Positions 56,290 to 59,176 of a stretch of 59,176 nt of DNA are shown here, piece after piece. Each line of letters begins with the position of its first letter. The first letter of the stretch is position 1. The notes beneath the pieces were generated by a model that searched no databases, was not told where the DNA came from, and worked only from the letters and a program-made list of their open reading frames with translations. The DNA lies in the NCBI GenBank assembly GCA_902512585.1, contig CABXJW010000002.1, forward strand, positions 1-59,176, read 5' to 3'. The stretch comes from an uncultured Woeseiaceae bacterium. GTDB taxonomy: Bacteria; Pseudomonadota; Gammaproteobacteria; Steroidobacterales; Woeseiaceae. Made by a program: the position numbers and the translations under genes.

Positions 56290-56646
56290 TTAGCTACGTA
56301 ATATTTTATAAACTTCTTCGAGCTCTAAACGTAACTGCTTGATAATTTGTTGGCTCTGCGTGATATCAGATTTTGATTCATCACCAGTTAAACGTTGTCT
56401 TGCACCACCGATAGTAAAACCTTCATCATAAAGAAGGCCGCGGATTTGTCTAATTATTATTACATCTTTTCTTTGATAATAGCGCCTATTACCTCTTCGT
56501 TTAACAGGTTTTAGTTGAGGAAACTCTTGCTCCCAGTATCTTAGAACATGCGCTTTAACACCACATAATTCACTCGCTTCACCAATAGTAAAATATCTTT
56601 TTCCAGGTATTGGAGGTAACTCGTTATTATTCGCCGGTTCCAACAT
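56290..56646 (-). CDS. MerR-family transcriptional regulator (downstream of ihfA)
   Basis: The 118-residue protein has the MerR winged-helix signature [28 protein letters not shown] and [19 protein letters not shown], followed by a short coiled coil. No effector-binding Cys or domain is present, so the signal is unknown. It overlaps ihfA by 20 bases. The same small MerR gene follows ihfA in many gammaproteobacteria. Confidence 0.92.
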   Translation of the reverse strand: MLEPANNNELPPIPGKRYFTIGEASELCGVKAHVLRYWEQEFPQLKPVKRRGNRRYYQRKDVIIIRQIRGLLYDEGFTIGGARQRLTGDESKSDITQSQQIIKQLRLELEEVYKILRS

Positions 56647-56926
56647 ATCCCTCTACTTTATTTTTGAGTTTTTGACCAGGTTTGAAGGTAACAACTCTTC
56701 TTGCTGAAATTGGAATATTTTCACCAGTTTTAGGGTTTCTTCCAGGCCTCTCTTTTTTATCACGTAGATCAAAATTACCATAACCAGATAATTTAACTTG
56801 ATTGCCATTAGCAAGCGCCATTTTAATTTCATCGAAATATAATTCTACAAGCTCACGTGCTTCACGCTTATTAAGTCCCAACTCATTGTATAATGATTCC
56901 GCTATATCTGCTTTTGTAAGTGCCAT
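56627..56926 (-). CDS. ihfA: Integration host factor alpha subunit
   Basis: The 99-residue DNA-binding protein begins [22 protein letters not shown] and has [26 protein letters not shown], the HU/IHF arm with the Pro that intercalates in bent DNA. The IhfA rather than HU call is supported by the position eight bases after pheT. Confidence 0.97.
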   Translation of the reverse strand: MALTKADIAESLYNELGLNKREARELVELYFDEIKMALANGNQVKLSGYGNFDLRDKKERPGRNPKTGENIPISARRVVTFKPGQKLKNKVEGYVGTGE

Positions 56927-56934
56927 TAACTTTA

Positions 56935-59175
56935 TTAATCTCTTAATTTTGCTGAAAAATTAGATTGTAACATCTGAATTACTTTCGAAATAATTTCATC
57001 TGCAACTTCATCTGTAAGGGTGCGTGATTTTTCCTGTAAAATCAAGCCTAAAGCGACACTTTTTCGTCCTTCTTCTATGTTATCGCCTTCATAGATATCA
57101 AATACCTTCACAGATTGAATTATTTTAGTGTTTATAATTTTAATATTATTAATTACTTCTGCGGCACTAGTATCTTTAGATACAACAATCGAGATATCTC
57201 TTCTTATGGATGGATATTTGGATATCGGCTTTGCTGTCACTAGTAAATCCAGAAAAGCTCTCTCTAAATCTAATTCAAATACAAAAACATCACGTTTCAG
57301 TGAATATTTCTTTATTACTCTTGGGTGCACTTTTCCTAGAAATCCAATCGAATTATTATTTAATAATATTTCTGCGGCCTGTCCATTTTGCAATGCTGGG
57401 TGTTCGCATGCAACATACTCATAATTTAAATCAGCAGTACTAATAGGAAGCAATGATTCAATATCACCTTTGATATCGAAAAAACTTATATTTTTTGATT
57501 TTTCGGACCAGTGTTCGTTATTCACTGAGCCTGTGATTAAACCAGCAACTTGAGGAATTTCTTGGTGAGAATCCTTAGTAGCTTTATATATTTTACCAAC
57601 TTCAAATAATCTCACTCTTTCATTTTGTCGTGCTGTATTTCTTGCTGCAGCTTGAAGCAAGCCTGGCCATATTGATCCTCTCATTACAGCAAACTCACTT
57701 GATAGAGGATTTTTGAGTTTTAGATTATTAACTTTATTAGTTATCAATTTATCTAATTTTTCATCAACAAAACTGTAAGTAATGACTTCTTGATAATCCC
57801 TAGCGCATAGTTGATTAGCAATTTTTTCGTTATTTATCAAAGAGAAGTTTGATGTAGTTAATATCTTAGTTGATATTTCTGAGGACTCTTTTATCTTATT
57901 ATATCCAAAAATTCTTGCAATCTCTTCAATCAGGTCGTCCTCGATTTTAAGGTCAAAACGGTAAACTGGTATCTCAACCACCCAATCATTTTTTAATTCT
58001 TTAACTTTAAGATTTAATCGTTTAAGAATTGTTGTAACAATATTAGAGTCTATTTTATCACCAAGAATTCTCTGCAGACGTTTTGCTGTTAACTTGATAA
58101 TTTGTTTTTTTGGTAGAAAATTATCACTCTTAATATCACTAATAACACCAGCATTACCTCCGCAAATACTCAAAAGTAATTGCGTTGCTCTATTTATTGC
58201 TACAACCTGTATCTCTGGATCAACCCCTCTTTCAAATCTTAAAGAAGCGTCAGTATGCATACCGTAGCGCCTAGCAACACCAGCCATTAAGCTAGGTGGC
58301 CAATATGCTGCTTCAAATAGTACAGATATAGTTTGTTGTGATACTGCTGTTGACAAGCCACCCATGACACCAGCCATACCTATTGGACCAGATCTATCTG
58401 AAATCACAATTGTTTGTTGATCCAGAGCAACGTTATTTTCATCCAACAATGTTAATGTTTCATCTTGTTTAGCCATTCTTGGCGACACAGGGCCATTTAT
58501 TTTACCCAAATCATAAGCATGCAAAGGTTGTCCAATCTCTATCATGACAAAATTTGTTACATCCACAATCGGATTAATGGGCCTCAAACCTGACTTTCTC
58601 AGTTTTTCCTTAATCCAAAGCGGTGTAGTAGCTTTGTTATCTATATTTATTATTGATTGAGCGGCAAATCTTGGGCATAACTCTGCGTTATCAACATTTA
58701 TGGGATGCTCAATATCAGAGGTTATTGCGTTTTTAATATCAAAGCTATATTTGATATTTTTATTAGTTGTTCCTGCTAGATCCCTCGCTACTCCTAATAA
58801 AGAAAAGCAATCACCTCGATTTGGGGTCAGATCAAGGTCAATTATATTATCAGGAAGTTTAAGGTACTCCTCCAAGCTCGATCCATTTTTGGCATCGCTT
58901 GGAAGCTCCATAATCCCATCTGATTCTTGACCCAAACCTATTTCAGCTGCGGAACATAGCATTCCATAAGATTCAATATCACGTATTTTTGATTTCTTTA
59001 ACTTCAAACCATTAGGCAATAATTGTCCTGGAAGAGCTAGAACAGACTTTAAGCCCTTACTGACATTCGGTGCACCGCAAACTATATTATAGTTATTTTT
59101 ACCATCAGTTGTAACCTGACACACATTCAATCTATCTGCATTAGGGTGTTTCTCAAATGATTTAATTTCAGCTAC
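56935..59175 (-). CDS. pheT: Phenylalanine--tRNA ligase beta subunit (5'-truncated by the window edge)
   Basis: The frame continues to the right edge; a TTG at 59130 is internal because HPNADRL, part of the tRNA-binding EMAP-like domain, precedes it. Visible parts are the end of that domain ([10 protein letters not shown]), the B3/B4 editing domain, B5, the catalytic-like core and the C-terminal FDX-ACB anticodon domain ([17 protein letters not shown]). Perhaps 50 N-terminal residues are outside the window. It pairs with PheS, which should lie just beyond. The order pheT-ihfA-merR is conserved in gammaproteobacteria. Confidence 0.96.
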   Translation of the reverse strand, partial: VAEIKSFEKHPNADRLNVCQVTTDGKNNYNIVCGAPNVSKGLKSVLALPGQLLPNGLKLKKSKIRDIESYGMLCSAAEIGLGQESDGIMELPSDAKNGSSLEEYLKLPDNIIDLDLTPNRGDCFSLLGVARDLAGTTNKNIKYSFDIKNAITSDIEHPINVDNAELCPRFAAQSIINIDNKATTPLWIKEKLRKSGLRPINPIVDVTNFVMIEIGQPLHAYDLGKINGPVSPRMAKQDETLTLLDENNVALDQQTIVISDRSGPIGMAGVMGGLSTAVSQQTISVLFEAAYWPPSLMAGVARRYGMHTDASLRFERGVDPEIQVVAINRATQLLLSICGGNAGVISDIKSDNFLPKKQIIKLTAKRLQRILGDKIDSNIVTTILKRLNLKVKELKNDWVVEIPVYRFDLKIEDDLIEEIARIFGYNKIKESSEISTKILTTSNFSLINNEKIANQLCARDYQEVITYSFVDEKLDKLITNKVNNLKLKNPLSSEFAVMRGSIWPGLLQAAARNTARQNERVRLFEVGKIYKATKDSHQEIPQVAGLITGSVNNEHWSEKSKNISFFDIKGDIESLLPISTADLNYEYVACEHPALQNGQAAEILLNNNSIGFLGKVHPRVIKKYSLKRDVFVFELDLERAFLDLLVTAKPISKYPSIRRDISIVVSKDTSAAEVINNIKIINTKIIQSVKVFDIYEGDNIEEGRKSVALGLILQEKSRTLTDEVADEIISKVIQMLQSNFSAKLRD

Positions 59176-59176
59176 T

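Noticed and set aside
1-59176. CRISPR arrays, insertion sequences or prophage genes
   Set aside because: No regularly spaced direct repeats, terminal inverted repeats, transposases or integrases were recognised in any frame.

Overview
The window is an AT-rich (roughly two-thirds A+T by eye), densely packed bacterial chromosome segment. The protein families and gene order point to an uncultivated, probably marine, heterotrophic gammaproteobacterium. Evidence for this is the pheT-ihfA-merR-tRNA-Pro order, fabD-fabG-acpP followed by mltG-tmk-holB, a gspG-N block, and a DUF3450/ExbB/ExbB/ExbD/TonB/TPR cluster. A SAR86-like or related lineage is my guess; the sequence alone does not prove it. I saw no rRNA, CRISPR array, insertion sequence or prophage gene.

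Layout. (1) 1-12.9 kb is an accessory catabolic region. It holds alpha/beta hydrolases, a five-helix membrane protein of unknown function, an aromatic-ring flavin hydroxylase, a three-module lipoprotein (cadherin, HExxH peptidase, cupredoxin), an SMP-30/strictosidine-synthase-like protein, an SDR, a Baeyer-Villiger-type monooxygenase and a TonB-dependent receptor. (2) 13.2-21.2 kb holds a GDPD, a FadJ/FadB-like beta-oxidation protein, and holB-tmk-mltG-acpP-fabG-fabD with no fabF between acpP and mltG. (3) 21.3-26.7 kb is the pseudopilin and inner-membrane half of a type II secretion system (gspG to gspN). (4) 26.7-34.8 kb is a tightly overlapping reverse-strand chain: sulfurtransferase, CaiB-type CoA transferase, AddB-like nuclease, AddA-like helicase/nuclease. 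(5) 34.9-37.4 kb holds etfBA, a peroxiredoxin and a [2Fe-2S] ferredoxin. (6) 37.5-42.8 kb is the TonB energy-transducing cluster, which would power receptors such as the one at 10.3 kb. (7) 43-56.1 kb holds an acyl-CoA dehydrogenase, the ilvC-ilvE-leuC-leuD-leuB-hisC operon, and on the other strand a threonine dehydratase, a D-2-hydroxyglutarate dehydrogenase-like oxidase, ilvD and a diaminopimelate decarboxylase. (8) 56.2-59.2 kb holds tRNA-Pro(GGG), a MerR-type regulator, ihfA and 5'-truncated pheT.

How it works together. ETF would take electrons from acyl-CoA dehydrogenases such as the one at 43 kb, and FadJ would continue beta-oxidation. The TonB cluster would drive substrate import, and the SDR, Baeyer-Villiger enzyme and hydrolase form a plausible alcohol-to-ketone-to-ester/lactone-to-acid route. 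Most of branched-chain amino-acid synthesis is present (ilvC, ilvD, ilvE, leuBCD, threonine dehydratase); acetolactate synthase and leuA are not in the window.

Most interesting: the roughly 500-base gap before ilvC looks like a leucine-type transcription attenuator. It has an extended -10 promoter, a 33-codon leader frame with five consecutive leucine codons, competing pairings, and a strong terminator just before ilvC. Other points are the three-module lipoprotein, the missing fabF, a stand-alone DAP decarboxylase that resembles the LysA half of LysC-LysA fusions, and an mltG with no good canonical start codon.
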